DNA of 64,000 nt. Origin: Talinum fruticosum (taxonomy: Eukaryota > Streptophyta > Magnoliopsida > Caryophyllales > Talinaceae). This document shows, piece by piece, positions 21,252 through 33,300 of the stretch; the stretch's first letter is position 1, and every line of letters begins with the position of its first letter. The stretch lies in the NCBI GenBank assembly GCA_021018815.1, contig JAITYX010000054.1, positions 3,906,001 through 3,970,000 on the forward strand, given 5' to 3'. The position numbers were made by a program, and so were the translations under genes. The notes under the pieces are model-generated. The model was given only the letters and a program-made list of their open reading frames with translations. It was not told the DNA's origin and did not search any database.

Positions 21252-22817
21252 TGAAGGTTTGCTCAGGGAGAGGCTAAGTCACCCTAGAGGGGGTTGAATA
21301 GGGTGATGATGAAATTTGCTTGAAATTTGAAATAGATATGACTCTAAGGAGAGTGAGAGTCAAAGATGAACTCAAAAAATGAGCTAGCTTAGAAGTCGAG
21401 AGATGATTGAAGAAACAGATTAAACGAATTCTGAAGCTGTCCGAGTCTAGAATGTACTCGGAAAAGTAATAACTCAGAAAGTACGTGGAAACCCTCATGG
21501 GGCAGAAAACCACGGATCGTGCTAATCCAAGCACGAAGTCAAATCCACTATTTTGAGTCCACAAAATACAGTAGACTAACTCAACCCTGAGTTGCTCCCT
21601 TAGACAACTCCTTACAAGTTTTCCTAAACTCAGAAATTCCCTTATCCGATCTAGTACTTCATAGCTGAGATAACCCTTATAGCTAGGGACAAGCGAGCTG
21701 AGTTAACCCTTACGACTTAGTCAAAAGGACCTTACTTAGAGAGTAAGAAAGAGAGTGTTTGTAACTGAGTATAAGACCTTACAACTTAGAATATAATGAA
21801 TTACAGAATTGGAGTTGTAAGTAGAAGATTGAGAATGAATACAATGGCTTTTGATCAAGTATGTGTATTAACAATAGATTCAACAATTCTTCAAGTCTTG
21901 AGAGTTGGCTTCTATTTAGATATGACCAAGCAGCTTAGCCGTTGTGTCCATCTTACTGACTGGAAGTTTCTTTTATGACCGTTGTGAAGGATTTTCCGAG
22001 TCACTCAGAAAATATCCGTTGAAATATGAGCATTAGACAACGGCTCTTGACTCCCTTGGAAGTGCCTAAAACCACTGGCGGTGTCTTCAAAAGTAAGGTG
22101 GAAACCACCGTTGAGCTTAGTGTTGTAGATTTCCATTTCTAGAAGCAGACAACCACGACACGATGTCCGAGGCTAGGTCGGAGGTGGAAAAGCCTTGTCT
22201 GCTGGTGATTTGACATTTTGAAGCTCAGTTACTTTTGTATTTCAAATATAGGATAGCCTCGTTTGAATCACCTACAAAAGTAAATCAATTTGGTTCTCAA
22301 AGTATAAAATACTTTGGTCCAAGATTAGACACGAGATAATAATATGATTAAGATAATTAAGTGACTAATTGATCTGGGTTAGAAAAGGAATGGAATTTTC
22401 TGAGTCTAATATTCATGATACTCAAAATTCCATCCGTAGTCGATCTAAAAGAGAATCAAATTAACTAAAGTATATCGGAGGAAATAAACTTGATCTAGAC
22501 CGAGCATGAATTCAAACTAAAATACCAGAGTTAGAGCGCGAGAAAAGATAGTGTTTGAATCATGCGATATTTCTAGTGTTGAGTGACTCGGAAGCCGAGT
22601 GAAACATGATAAGTGCGGATATGCTTTCTAAGTCATACGAGTCATGTATAAATGCACGAGATAATTTCTATAACATATAGAGAAAATACCATATCACTCG
22701 GAAAAGTTTCTAAGACACAAGGAATGACTTGGAATCAAAACTTTATATGTGAGAAAGTCTTATACCTGATTCCCTTGATAGAACATAGAAAGGTGAGATG
22801 TAAAGTCCGAGTCTTCA
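21252..22817 (-). repeat. copia-B 5' LTR (1566 bp)
   Basis: Bounded by TGAAGG and TCTTCA. CAAAGTATAAAATACTTTG lies at 22298-22316 and TTTCCGAGTCACTCAGAAA within 21992-22012. The TATA is altered (CTAAATAG in sense near 21911-21918). It has no 3' partner in the window. Confidence 0.9.
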
Positions 22818-23261
22818 ATGTATAGTAAAGTTGGATGTATGCGCGAGATGCCCGAACTAGTAGAGCTACGATTAGTCGGGAATTTCCATCTCCAAGCAAC
22901 TTTGCTCTTAGCGGTTGTAACTTAGTTTGTAACTTGGATTGTAACTTAGTTTGAATTTCGATTTTATGATTGTGAATATACTCCAGCGTATGGGAGTTAA
23001 GTCTTGTACTTCTTGCGTATGGTTCGTACAATTTTATTGTGATTTTTATGTAGATTTTTAAGGCTTTGAGCCTAAGCGTTACACCATATTTCAAATGAAA
23101 CTCTGTCGAAATTTTTAGAAAATATCTCTCTCTTTTGGAGAATTACCTTCTTCACCTTTAAGTTGGAATTAAACAGCCAAGTCGACACTTGAGTGAGCCT
23201 TGGGAGTTCCTTTGAGGAAATCTAACGAATTAATACTAGGGTGGGTTTCGGGGTCTTATAG
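22818..23261 (-). mobile_element. Fragment of repeat R (TGTAACACC family), minus orientation
   Basis: Read in reverse it begins TATAAGACCCCGAAACCCACCCTAG, broken here as TATAAGACCCCG / AAACCCACCCTAG, which matches the start of the copy at 30944. A stretch related to about 31050-31200 follows. Its other side is cut by the copia-B LTR. It contains a 12-bp tandem repeat at 22915-22950. The 119-codon frame at 22735-23094 crosses the LTR edge and is not a gene. Confidence 0.65.
22915..22950. repeat. Three tandem 12-bp units in repeat R
   Basis: TTGTAACTTAGT, TTGTAACTTGGA, TTGTAACTTAGT in succession. This is a short local tandem duplication. Confidence 0.8.
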
Positions 23262-23347
23262 TAATGCAAGATATCTAAATATTTTCTTCATCATGGTGAA
23301 ATGAGATTCTTTTGGGTTAGCTTGAAATCTTGCACAAAGGCATACAC

Positions 23348-24606
23348 ATAATACCTGTCAATTCGGAGGTCGGATGTATTTGGGTTTGGATAAAATACGG
23401 GTCGGGTGTATTTCAGGTTCGGGTAAAATATGATCTGTCATATATCAAGTTATACGAGTTTCGGGGTGACCCAACGAGGTTAAGACCGCCTTTTTTATTA
23501 GTTATTTTTCTTTTATAAATTATAAAAATCATACATATTTTTGTTTAAAATTGCCCATAATTATATGAAAAAGTTTAGTATTTGCATTTTCTAAAAAAAT
23601 AACGACAAAATTCCAAATTTTCATGATGGTATTTACGTGAGGATTACATTCGGTTGAACAACTTGACCTCTTTACCCATTTAAATAACCCAATCAAAGGT
23701 TGGACTAATAATAGGTCGGATAATAATGAGTTATTCTATTAATGACTTGTTTAAAATTCTGATGTTTATTTCTACTCTTCTATTATACTAATTCACATGT
23801 TACACATTGTTAAATTTCTTGTTAAGATTAACATTATAAGGTGCTTTTTATGCATATCTACTCCATTTTAAAAATAGATCGGAAAGAGTCAACCAGCTCG
23901 ACTAAGCTGATCCATTTTATTCATTAGGAAAATTTTGACTTCATCTTAACTCTGACCTAGTGCCCGCATCCTCGCGCTATGGTTCAAGTACAACTAGAAA
24001 ATTTTCAAATAAATGTGAATTAAAGATTTAAAATAAACTCAAATTATTATTTTAAATTATAATATAAAAATTTTATATTATTATAGTAATATTATTTCAA
24101 TAAAAAATATATTACTTAAGACGTGAGTTGGCATATTCAATTCACCAAAGATACGACAATATAACATATGCATTTTTAATATTTTTATTATATCATGCCA
24201 TTGGAATTTATACATATTTTGTTGAAATTTTATTGTGTATAGTTTTTGTATATATTTTTTTATGAAACATAAGCTCGAAGAGAAATAGTATTAGTGTTAG
24301 TTGGTAAACTATGTAACGTCTCTCCTAACCATATGATATAATAAATAATAATTTCTAAAAGTGTGATAAAGTAAAAGGAAAATAATATAATAGGCATAAA
24401 ACATTCGATCAACAAGCCACAAAGCTAAAATTGTTGTTTTTATTGCCTTGACCCAACAGATCGAATAGGTTCGGGTTAAGTTTGACCCATTACTTGGTCG
24501 ATCTAGTTCGATTTTTCGAGTTCGGGTCGAGAAAATTATGTCCAAAACCCAAAATTTTTGGGGGCATTCTAGTCGGGTTTTACGGTCGAGAAAGTTTGCC
24601 AGGTCT
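23348..24606. mobile_element. hAT-like non-autonomous element in copia-C
   Basis: About 1.26 kb bounded by GCATACAC (23340-23347) and ACATACAC (24607-24614), an 8-bp target duplication with one mismatch. The ends are imperfect inverted repeats: ACCTGTCAATTC at the left and ACCTGGCAAACTTTC reading inward from the right, resembling the TGGCAAA termini of plant hAT elements. GGGTCGGGT-type words near both ends fit that group. No transposase frame is present. Confidence 0.6.
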
Positions 24607-24928
24607 ACATACACTAAACATGATATCCGCCCCACTAGAATTAGGTAAAGCGGAGATCGAATCATACCTTTGTAGATTTTCTAATATATTGACTGGCCTA
24701 TTTTGTCTAAGTCCAGTTTTGTGTTCTCTGGTCATTGGTGTAGCTGTAGGTTTTACATCTTCAAGCTTGTATGTTTTGAGAAGTTTTTTCACATGCTTGG
24801 TCCGATGAACATAAGTTCTATCCTTTTCTTATTTGATTTGTAATCCAAGGAACAAATTTAGTTCCCCCATCATGCTCATTTGAAATTCTTACCTCATTAA
24901 CTCGAGAGAATTCTTGGCAAAGGATTTC

Positions 24929-25923
24929 GATGGGAAAAACACCCCAAGTCAAGCTCTAAGCGATAAGGAGAACCAATCGGCATAATCGGACATATTTGAA
25001 TCCTCGGAATCACCTGCTAGGTCTTAGTGTTTATTACAAGCCTCAACGGAGTTACGGCAACACTTAGAGATATATGTCCGCCTCCTCGAGACGAGGAATA
25101 AGGGGCCGAGAAAAGACGAAGTAAAATGGAGATAATAAGTCTAAGTTGATCTTTTCTAAGTTGACGAGTCTTCTAAGTTCATACCATTTTGCGGCTACAC
25201 TCGGATCTACTTGGGCATCATTAGCGAGGAGCTAGAAAGAGAAATTTTAAAGATTAGAAAGCAAATAGAATTTGATGATATCGACTACAACTATCACCGT
25301 CATCGGAATTGTACTATTTCGTACAAACTTTAGTGGCTGATTCTATGGTCCCCTTCTATTTCCTTCTATCCTATTTACTTGTTGTAATTACTCTACTTTT
25401 TGTCCTTGTTTTTGTCCTTTATTTTACTGAATGCATCACAACCTTTGATTGTAAAAAAGAAATTTATAACCCTTGGAATAGAGTGATGTAACCTAGATCA
25501 AAGGCCCAATAAATATACAAAGGCCTTCACTTGTAAAGGGAAAAAATTTGAATCTTCGACTATATGCTAAGTAAAGTTGAGCTCAACTCTTTACAACCCT
25601 AAATTCTCTTTTGCTTATCTAATTAGTGGCGTAATTAGGCTGTGTCTAAAGAGTCTAGTTATACTTAGAGTGGTGTTAAGTGTGATTAGCGCCCTAGTTT
25701 TATCCTTGGTGGTGTGACTGTGTCCTTGGTTAATTCTAGTCTATCGTGTTCTTGTTACCCCAAAACTATTTATCATTGTTAATCATCTATCATAGAGTGA
25801 TTAATTAATTCTTGGCATTTAGTTGCTCTTATTATCGTTTCCAGTTCTTTTGTGACCTCTTCAAACTGTGCATCTATTCCATGCTGTTTGAGGATCAGTG
25901 TAGTCTATCATCTTGGCACATCG
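24929..25923. other. Unidentified ~1-kb insertion in copia-C
   Basis: copS homology stops at TTTC (24925-24928) and resumes at TTTC (25925-25928), which gives the insertion limits and a 4-5 bp target duplication. The insert starts GATGGGAAAAACACC and ends GGCACATCG. The TGGGAAAAACACC...GGCACA edges would suit an LTR, but the spacing to the duplication is off. No protein domain is recognised; a 60-codon frame at 25309-25491 is hydrophobic and unremarkable. Confidence 0.5.
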
Positions 25924-26528
25924 GTTTCATTAGTAGCACCAAAAATAATATCATCAACATAAATTTAGATAATAATGAAATCCTTCCCCTTGGTTTTTAT
26001 AAATAAGGTTTTGTCAATTAAACCTCTTTTAAAACCATTTTCAACCAAGAAACTACTCAATCTTTCATACCAAGCTCTATGAGCATGTTTCAAACCATAA
26101 AAAGCTTTTTATAACTCAAAAACATGGTTTAGAAAATGAGGAATTTTAAATACAGGAGATTGCTCAACATAAACTTCTTCATGCTAGATGCAAATGTAAG
26201 TAGAATTATTATTGCTTCAATCCTAGTAATAAGTGCAAAAGTTTCCCCATAATCAATACCCTCTTCTTAATTTTACGCTTGGGCAACTAATCCGGCCTTA
26301 TTTCTTACTATCAAATCCTCCTCGTCTAGTTTGTTTTTAAAACTCATTTAGTTCCTATAACTGGGTGGTTAGCTGGTCACCGAGTCAAAGTCCAAACTTG
26401 GTTCCTCTCAAACTGAGAGAGTTCTTCTTACATGACTTCTACTCATTTAGGTTTAAGTAAGGCTTCTATCACATTTTTAGGTTGAATCATGGAAATGATA
26501 ATAGAAATTGCCTTCGGCTTAATGCATA

Positions 26529-26757
26529 TGTTTTTAAAAGTTCTTGGAAAAATTTCGCCGGAGTTCCGTTTGTAATTTGTTTATTTCCCTTAGGCTTAAT
26601 GCTTTACGCTTGTTTAAGAAATGATAATAGAAATACTCGATGAGCCATATGCTTAGAGATCAACAACTCAACGACCATACGTCGTAGTCCAACCAACATA
26701 TATTTAAAACTTAAGAATAAACTAATTGGCCTAAGACCTAACTTATACAAACTATAT
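26529..26757 (+). mobile_element. Fragment of repeat R, plus orientation
   Basis: Similar to about 31070-31200 of the large R copy (AAATTTCG...GTTCCG, CCCTTAGGCTTAATGC). It is cut on the right by the copia-D 5' LTR. Confidence 0.5.
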
Positions 26758-28502
26758 TGAAGACTTAGGTATGACTGACTAATCCCTTGAATGTATTTTA
26801 ACTTCATGCATTCATTTAAATTTAGGATAAAACAAGAAGCATCCTAAAAGAAATTCATTTAACTAAGTCATATTCTTTATAATGCATCATTTCAATATGA
26901 CTTGTTTATTACTGAACTCGGACATAAGTATATTAAGTTTATCCGACTATGCCCGAGACTTAGAAAGTGGAATCCGAGTTAGTCATGACAAATTGAGTCA
27001 AATTGAGCGACTCGGTTCTTAGAATCTAACCTACTCAGTCAGACTCGGACATTTAGATTGCATAAGTTATCTCACATTTAACATGTCTATTTTATCATGG
27101 AAAACATCATGATTTGATCTCGGATTGAATTATTTGAATCATGCTTTAACCCGAAACTTACTCTATTATTTGTTTAATCATGCGTAATTGTAAAATGTCT
27201 AAATAACTCATGTGCCCATTGAGATTGAATGATTTATTTATGAGTTTTGGCACATCTAGAATCTGAGTATATTGAATATTAGACTTGAAATTTTCCAAAT
27301 TATTAGATTAAGAATAATTAGTCATTAAACGCTTTATTCGGACTAATCCTTATCTAATTATAAACCAAAGTATTTTTATACTTTGAGAACCATTGTGCTT
27401 AATGTTTTTGCAAGTTTTTCTAATGTCAATTATCTTAAAAAATAAAAATAAAAACAAAAGGCTTCGACCGTTAAAGCATTGCCGGATAAAAAGTTAGAAT
27501 TTCTTCAAAAGCTCATAATTGTCCGACAGCCTTTGTGCATTCTTGTTTTGGGTAATATTTTCTTTCCGAGTCTAATGGTCTTTTCTTTCTACTTTTTCCA
27601 GTTTATAAAACTTGGAAAAAGAGTTGTTGGGAGCTAGGACCAAGGCACAACGGCTATTTTAAGGTGGTCCAGAAACCCGAGTGACTTAGACTATCCGTTA
27701 CAAAGGGTAGTTGACTTAGATAGTTTCAACAGAAAGACATTGAAGGCTCAACGGCTATCTGTTCAAGGCGGACTATTTATAGAAGGCTTAGCATAAGATT
27801 TCAACCGACGAATGGAAACATTGCAACGATTCCTTTTCTAAATGACTCAGATTAACCGTTACAACGGTTAGTGAAGCTCTCAAGTCCAGAATTAGTCACA
27901 ACGGCTACTACGCCCTGCTGAATATAAATAGAAGCATTCATACAAGACTTAAAGCTTGTTGTTGAACATTGCTAGAGCTAATATGAAATTACTCTCTATT
28001 TCAATCTTCTAGCTTTTACACCTCCACTCTTAAGATTATACTTTATGAGTTGTAAAGAGAAAAGTCTTGTAACTACTATTACATTTTCAATTCTCGGTAA
28101 AGTCCCTTAACCGAGTTGTAAGGGTTAACTCAGCTAAGTTATCCCTAGCTATAAAGGTCTCGAGTAAGGAAGTATCGGAACGGATAACGGAAGTTCTATG
28201 TCTAGGAAAAACATATAATTGAATTGTCTACGGGAGCAATTCTATAAGGGGTCGATCCTTGTATTTTATGGATTCAAAATAGTGGATTTGACTTGGTGCT
28301 TGGATAAGCACTATCCGTGGTTTTCTGCCGCAGGAGGGTTTCTACGTATATCTCCTCTTACGTAGTTACGAGTCCAATCTAGACTTGGAATAGCTTTCTA
28401 AGTCTTTACTTTGCAGAAATTTTTAATTCCACAAAAATCGTCCATCACCCTATTCACCCCTCCCCTTTAGGGTGACTTAACCTCTCCAAGAGCAAACCTA
28501 CA
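26758..28502 (+). repeat. copia-D 5' LTR (1745 bp)
   Basis: It starts TGAAGACTTAGGTATGAC and ends GAGCAAACCTACA. Other landmarks are CAAAGTATTTTTATACTTTG at 27366-27385, the TGACTC motif at 27832-27850 and TATAAATAG at 27923-27931. It is the longest LTR of the family here and quite diverged. Confidence 0.85.
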
Positions 28503-28504
28503 AT

Positions 28505-28515
28505 TCGTATCGAGC
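28505..28515 (+). promoter_or_regulatory. Primer-binding site of copia-D
   Basis: TCGTATCGAGC, one substitution from the copia-A site, two bases after the LTR. Confidence 0.7.
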
Positions 28516-28560
28516 CAAACCTTCCAAAAGGATCTAACAAATCCAAGGTCTAAAGATCAT

Positions 28561-30390
28561 ATAGCTCTTAACTATGGAGAGTTCGATGAAGGAAGATCTT
28601 TCACCGGACCACCTAAGTTCAAGGGATCAAACTTCACACACTAGAAGAAGATCATGGAGTGCTTCATCCAGGATTATGATGAGGAGGTCTAGGGCATCAT
28701 ATGCAATGGCAACTACACTCCCAAGAAGATGGAAGGAACACAAGCGAGTGCCCAAAGTGAAGTTTGAGTTCAAACCTGAAGAAAACGAAAAATATAGAAA
28801 GAACCTTGAGGCAATGAACGCATTGATGTGTGCTATTAACTCAACAGAATACAATAGAGTATCTGCTTGTGACACAGCCAAAGAACTCAAAGATACATTG
28901 ATTACTACATAAAGGAACTATCTAAGTGAAGCATGCCAAGATTAGCCAATATCTCCATAAGTATGAGGTGTTCAAAATGGAGCCCGATGAGAGCATAACT
29001 CGGATGTACATTCGGTTCACTGAGATTGTCAACAATCTCAAGTTTCTTGGAAAGAAGATGGCTCATAAAGAAGTCCTCAGAAAGATTATGAGAAATCTAC
29101 CCAAGAGAAGATGGGGTCCCAAGGTGACAGCTATAGAGGAGGCTCGGAACCTTTCTTAACTTAGACCATATGAACTCATTGGGAAATTACTCACCCATGA
29201 GTTGCATCTAGAAGAAGAGGAAGCTGAGGTTAGCATTAAAAGAAATATTGCTCTTAAGGCCTTCGAAGAAAGATTCCCACGTCCGAGCTCCTTAGATTCT
29301 AAAGAAGACCTCATGGCACTTCTAGCTCGAGGCTTCAAGAAAATGATGAAATACAGAAAATGACAGAAGAAGCCTACGCAGGAGTTCTACAAGAAAGACA
29401 AGAAAGGTAAATTATGAACCTCTTCAAATTTGTCTTTAACTAAGAACTCGGCTATTTTGAGGGTGGCGATAAGGAGCACATAGTCAAAGACTGTCCAAAG
29501 AGAAAGAAGGACATAAAGAAGAAAAAGGTTATGGTGGCTAGCTAAAGCGATGATGATTGAGAAAAAGATGATGGCACCGATAATGAATGAAAGTGACCAA
29601 TAGCTCTAATAGACTCGGAAGTCTGGATCCGAGTTAGATAGTGATGTATCACATACTCACGAAACATATCCTTAAGAGTTAATCAACTATTTCCTTAAAT
29701 TTTCTAAACTTGATCTTGCTAGATATATTTTTACTTTGGAAGAAAAGACCAATTCTGAATATTCTAAATTCAAAGAGAAACTAGAATCTATTAATGCTCG
29801 AGAACCACATTTTAAAAGCTGATTGAGAAAACTTAAGACAAAATCCGAAAGTACTTGAGACCGAGTACTCAAGATAATGAGACCGAGTTTAAGTGCCTCA
29901 AAATAGAGAATGAGCAATTGAAAGAGAAGCTCAATAAGTCTCAAAAGTTTGTTTTAAAACTCACTCGAAGGTAAGAAAAACCTTGATTTATACTTAGTTC
30001 TCGGTGTGTCTCACTTCGAAAAGAAGGTCTTGGATATAATGCTTGAAGAGGAAGATAATTACTATAATAGTATTTTCAAAACTGATTCCAGAACTATTAA
30101 GTTAAGGAATGCTGCACATGGTCCCATTTATTCACAAAGAAAGCTGGAGTAAGCCTAGACTAGCTTTCATGAAAAAGACGTCTCAACTTGTTTAGAAAAT
30201 GAGAGTTCTTCAAAAGAAAGAGACACAGAATCGGTTCTCAAGAAAGACGACTCAGAATAAGATAAAACCTAAAATCATATAGATCCGGGTTCCCAAAAGT
30301 GCTCTTCCTCATAAAAGGACCACAGTAAAAACTATTACTGGGTTTATAAGAGGAAGTGTGAAGGGTTAGTTTGTTTCTCTTTTGCGGGTT
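28561..30390 (+). pseudogene. copia-D gag, start lost and frameshifted
   Basis: The start codon position holds ATA (28561-28563) instead of ATG. The capsid region reads KVKFEFKPEENEKYRKN, MNALMCAINSTEYNRVSA, then HAKISQYLHKYEVFKMEPDE and NLPKRRWGPKVTAIEEARN (28926-29159). The knuckle (about 29460-29520) reads YFEGGDKEHIVKDCPK, so two of the zinc-binding cysteines are lost. A coiled-coil segment (29690-29960) and basic tail follow. Stops occur in every part. Confidence 0.85.
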
Positions 30391-33300
30391 ACTCGAAACG
30401 AAAGGGTCATTGATACCTAGACAGTATATGTTCACTCCACATGTCTAGAGATTCAACACTCTTCTTAGAATTAAAAGAGATGAAAGGAGCAAAACTCAGA
30501 TTTGGAAACAATAGTAAAGGCAAGGTAGTTGCGATTGGCAAAATTGGTCAAAGAGATGACTCGGTCGATCCAGTTTACCTTGTCAAAGGGCTCAAGTACA
30601 ATCTTTTGAGCATTTCTCAATTGTGTAACAACGACTAAGAGGTATGATTCACTCGGACCAACTGCTTCATTTTTTATGTAATCACCAAAGAGGCAAAACT
30701 CTCGGGTTTGAGGTGAGGTAACACCTACACTATTCCTCTCTCGATTCTAGTCAAGATTTATCTTGTTTAAAAACTTTTCGAATCATGATTCATGGACATG
30801 GCATCTAGACTACGCTATATTAGCATGCATACTATCAAGAAACTTACATCTCATGGACTAGTTAGAGGTTGACCTAACTGTTCATTTAAGAAAGATAAAA
30901 TCCGTGATCCATGCACAAAAGGAAAACAAGTGAAATCATCTTTTGTAACACCCCAAAACCTACCCTAGGAGTATTATATGCTGGTGTTCCCCGAGAAGAA
31001 CCCCTAAGGCTACTTAAGATCTCAACTTAGGGTTAATATCTCTTTTTAGATTGGCCGAAGCGTGTCTCTAGGTTTTCAAAGGTTTTTCGAAAATTTCGGT
31101 ATAGTTTCCTCGGTAATATGGCTAATCCCATAGGCTTAGAGCCTTAACCATGCAAGAAGCACATTTATAAACTCAACGAACCACACGCTTGGAGTATGCA
31201 CAACACAAACTCAACGAGCCACATACTCGAAGCAAACACATGGATCTTTTATTATACATAGTCAAAACTTCGATCCAACATACAACCGATCTTTACAAGC
31301 ATGAAAATATAAAGCACCTAGAAGTCCGCAGATGTCCTATTCGTTGGTCCGCTTCTTCTAAAAGCCAAAAGCAACTCGTGGGAGTCTTAACTTCTACACC
31401 TGAAAATGTTCATGAGGTCATGAGCTCCACGAGCCTAGTGAATAACACAAACCCAACCCCTAGTTTCACTTTGCACATTAATTCATTAACAAATACACCA
31501 AAGTTCACTATTCATTCATAACATGCGATTCAAATCATACATGCTTAAGACATGCAAGATACTAAATTTACCAACCTACCGAAGCAGCACAATGACATCA
31601 ATTACTCATGAATTCAATCAAAACATACTTCATTCTTCCTTCTACGCAAGTACGTCATATAATCATTCATTATATAAGTCACTCATCATGTAAATCATAT
31701 CTTACTTCGTATTGTATTAATTTCTTATGAAATCAGGATTCATTCTTCTTCTTATTCTTCTTTTGAGTTCATTCGTGCATTTCATCATCATGTAAACCAT
31801 TGATTCTTTCTTTCGTGCTCATCGTGCATAATAATTCATTTCTTCATATCATAATTCTTTAAGTCTTCTTAGTTTCGAATGGAAAAAGATTTATGTCCTG
31901 CTCTAAAGACCCAATCCTTGGAGCCAAAGCAATTCGTGGGCTCGGTTCTTGGAGGCATAACAATTCGTGGCCTCGAGGCAAGCCTCATACTCGAAGGACG
32001 CATACTGTCGAGAATTCGTGGAAGCAATTCAATTCGTGGCTTCAGTTTGACAGACACTTCTATGGCCATAGCTTCAAAGGGTTCTTTAATTGTTTATATT
32101 TCTTATTTTCTTATTATTCTCTTATTACATTTATCTATCGATAAGATACATTTAATTCATATAAGTCATGCTTAATAGTTTCATAAGTAACATTTTTCAC
32201 GACTAGCAATACAATAAACAAGTCTCAACTCAAGTACAATCAATCCAACTCATATAGACATGCTTATATCACTTATAATCAACGTACTTTAAGATAAACA
32301 CATCATCACATAAATATATCAATTAGGATTTCCAATTAACGAACTTATGGTTTTCATGATTGTGTAATATCGCGCATAGGTGGTTTATGGTTCTATAACT
32401 TTTCCTAATCATTATATATCTCTTAATCTAGCCATATAGCATCTTAAATTTCAGTTCTCCCTCAACTGTTCAATCAGCCCCGACTTTGCCCAAAACAGCA
32501 CATTTTCACTCAAAAATTCATATCTTCCAATCTATTTATTCAACGCATACCAAAATTTACAAGAAATTACTATAAATTATCATGAAGCTACAATAAAATA
32601 TTCAGGAATTTTGGGCAATTTATGAAAGAACAATAATTCGGACAACGAGGCTTAATTATTGAAAAATCTGCACCTAAATCATCAATTCAATTTTCCGATT
32701 TCTCTCACTTATTCTATTCAAGCTACTTTCATCAAATTCTCAATATACAACTCAATAATCATGCTCAACAATACTCAATCATCATTAAATCATGAATCGG
32801 ACGCGTAATTCGCAACATGCTTTTGAATTCATGAGTTGCTAATTTCGTGAATTTAGGCCTCTAACTTCTTCAATTAAACCTATGGTTTCCAATTTCATAC
32901 TTCAATTTCAAGTTCCATCCACCTAACTTATTTTATCTTTAGGGGATGAATTCAAATTACTCACCTTAGATCCTTAGTGTTTATAAGAATTTCGAGTGTT
33001 AGAGGATTTCGAATTAGGTATTTGAATTTTGTATTAAGCTTCTTCTTCCTTCCTCTCGGTCCCCTTCATCTTCCTTGCTACCCTTGCCCCTGGTCTCGGT
33101 TCTGTCTGGTTTCGCTGCTTGTCCTTCTCTCGCTAGCCGGCTGTCGTTCTTTCGCTTGCTGCGCGACGCAGCACACCGTGCCTCCTCTTCCTCTCTATTC
33201 CTCTTTGGTCTCTCTTTCACTCTCGTTCTCCGGCTCTCGCTTCGCGTCCCGATCCCTCTCACTTTTCCTCTTAATCTCTACTTCTGGATTTTTCTTCAAT

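Larger units (their letters stand above)
19393..22817 (-). mobile_element. copia-B, 5' portion: protease, gag, primer site, 5' LTR
   Basis: This continues copia-B after the copia-A insertion. The break-point sequence (CTTTGACAAGGT then AAGGTAAACCGGG) matches the uninterrupted equivalent at 15710-15735 in copia-A. The right end is the LTR end at 22817, followed by ATGTA, which would be the target duplication; the left partner is lost. Confidence 0.92.
23262..26528 (-). pseudogene. copia-C: pol fragment (RNase H, RT) cut by two insertions
   Basis: Minus-strand copS pol in three pieces: 23262-23347 (RNase H/RT connector), 24607-24928 (KKLLKTYKLEDVKPTATPM, DIMFSVC) and 25924-26528 (RT with YVDD in an IYVDDIIFGA context preceded by a stop, and ERLSSFLVEN-like words). 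The pieces join seamlessly to homologues at 6984-7065 and 13650-14260 once the insertions are set aside. Integrase, gag and LTRs are absent. At about 26529 it meets a repeat R fragment. Confidence 0.82.

Noticed and set aside
24540..24606. GGGTCGGG-type words near the hAT end as telomere-like repeats
   Set aside because: They are irregular and fit the ends of plant hAT-like elements; no tandem array is present.
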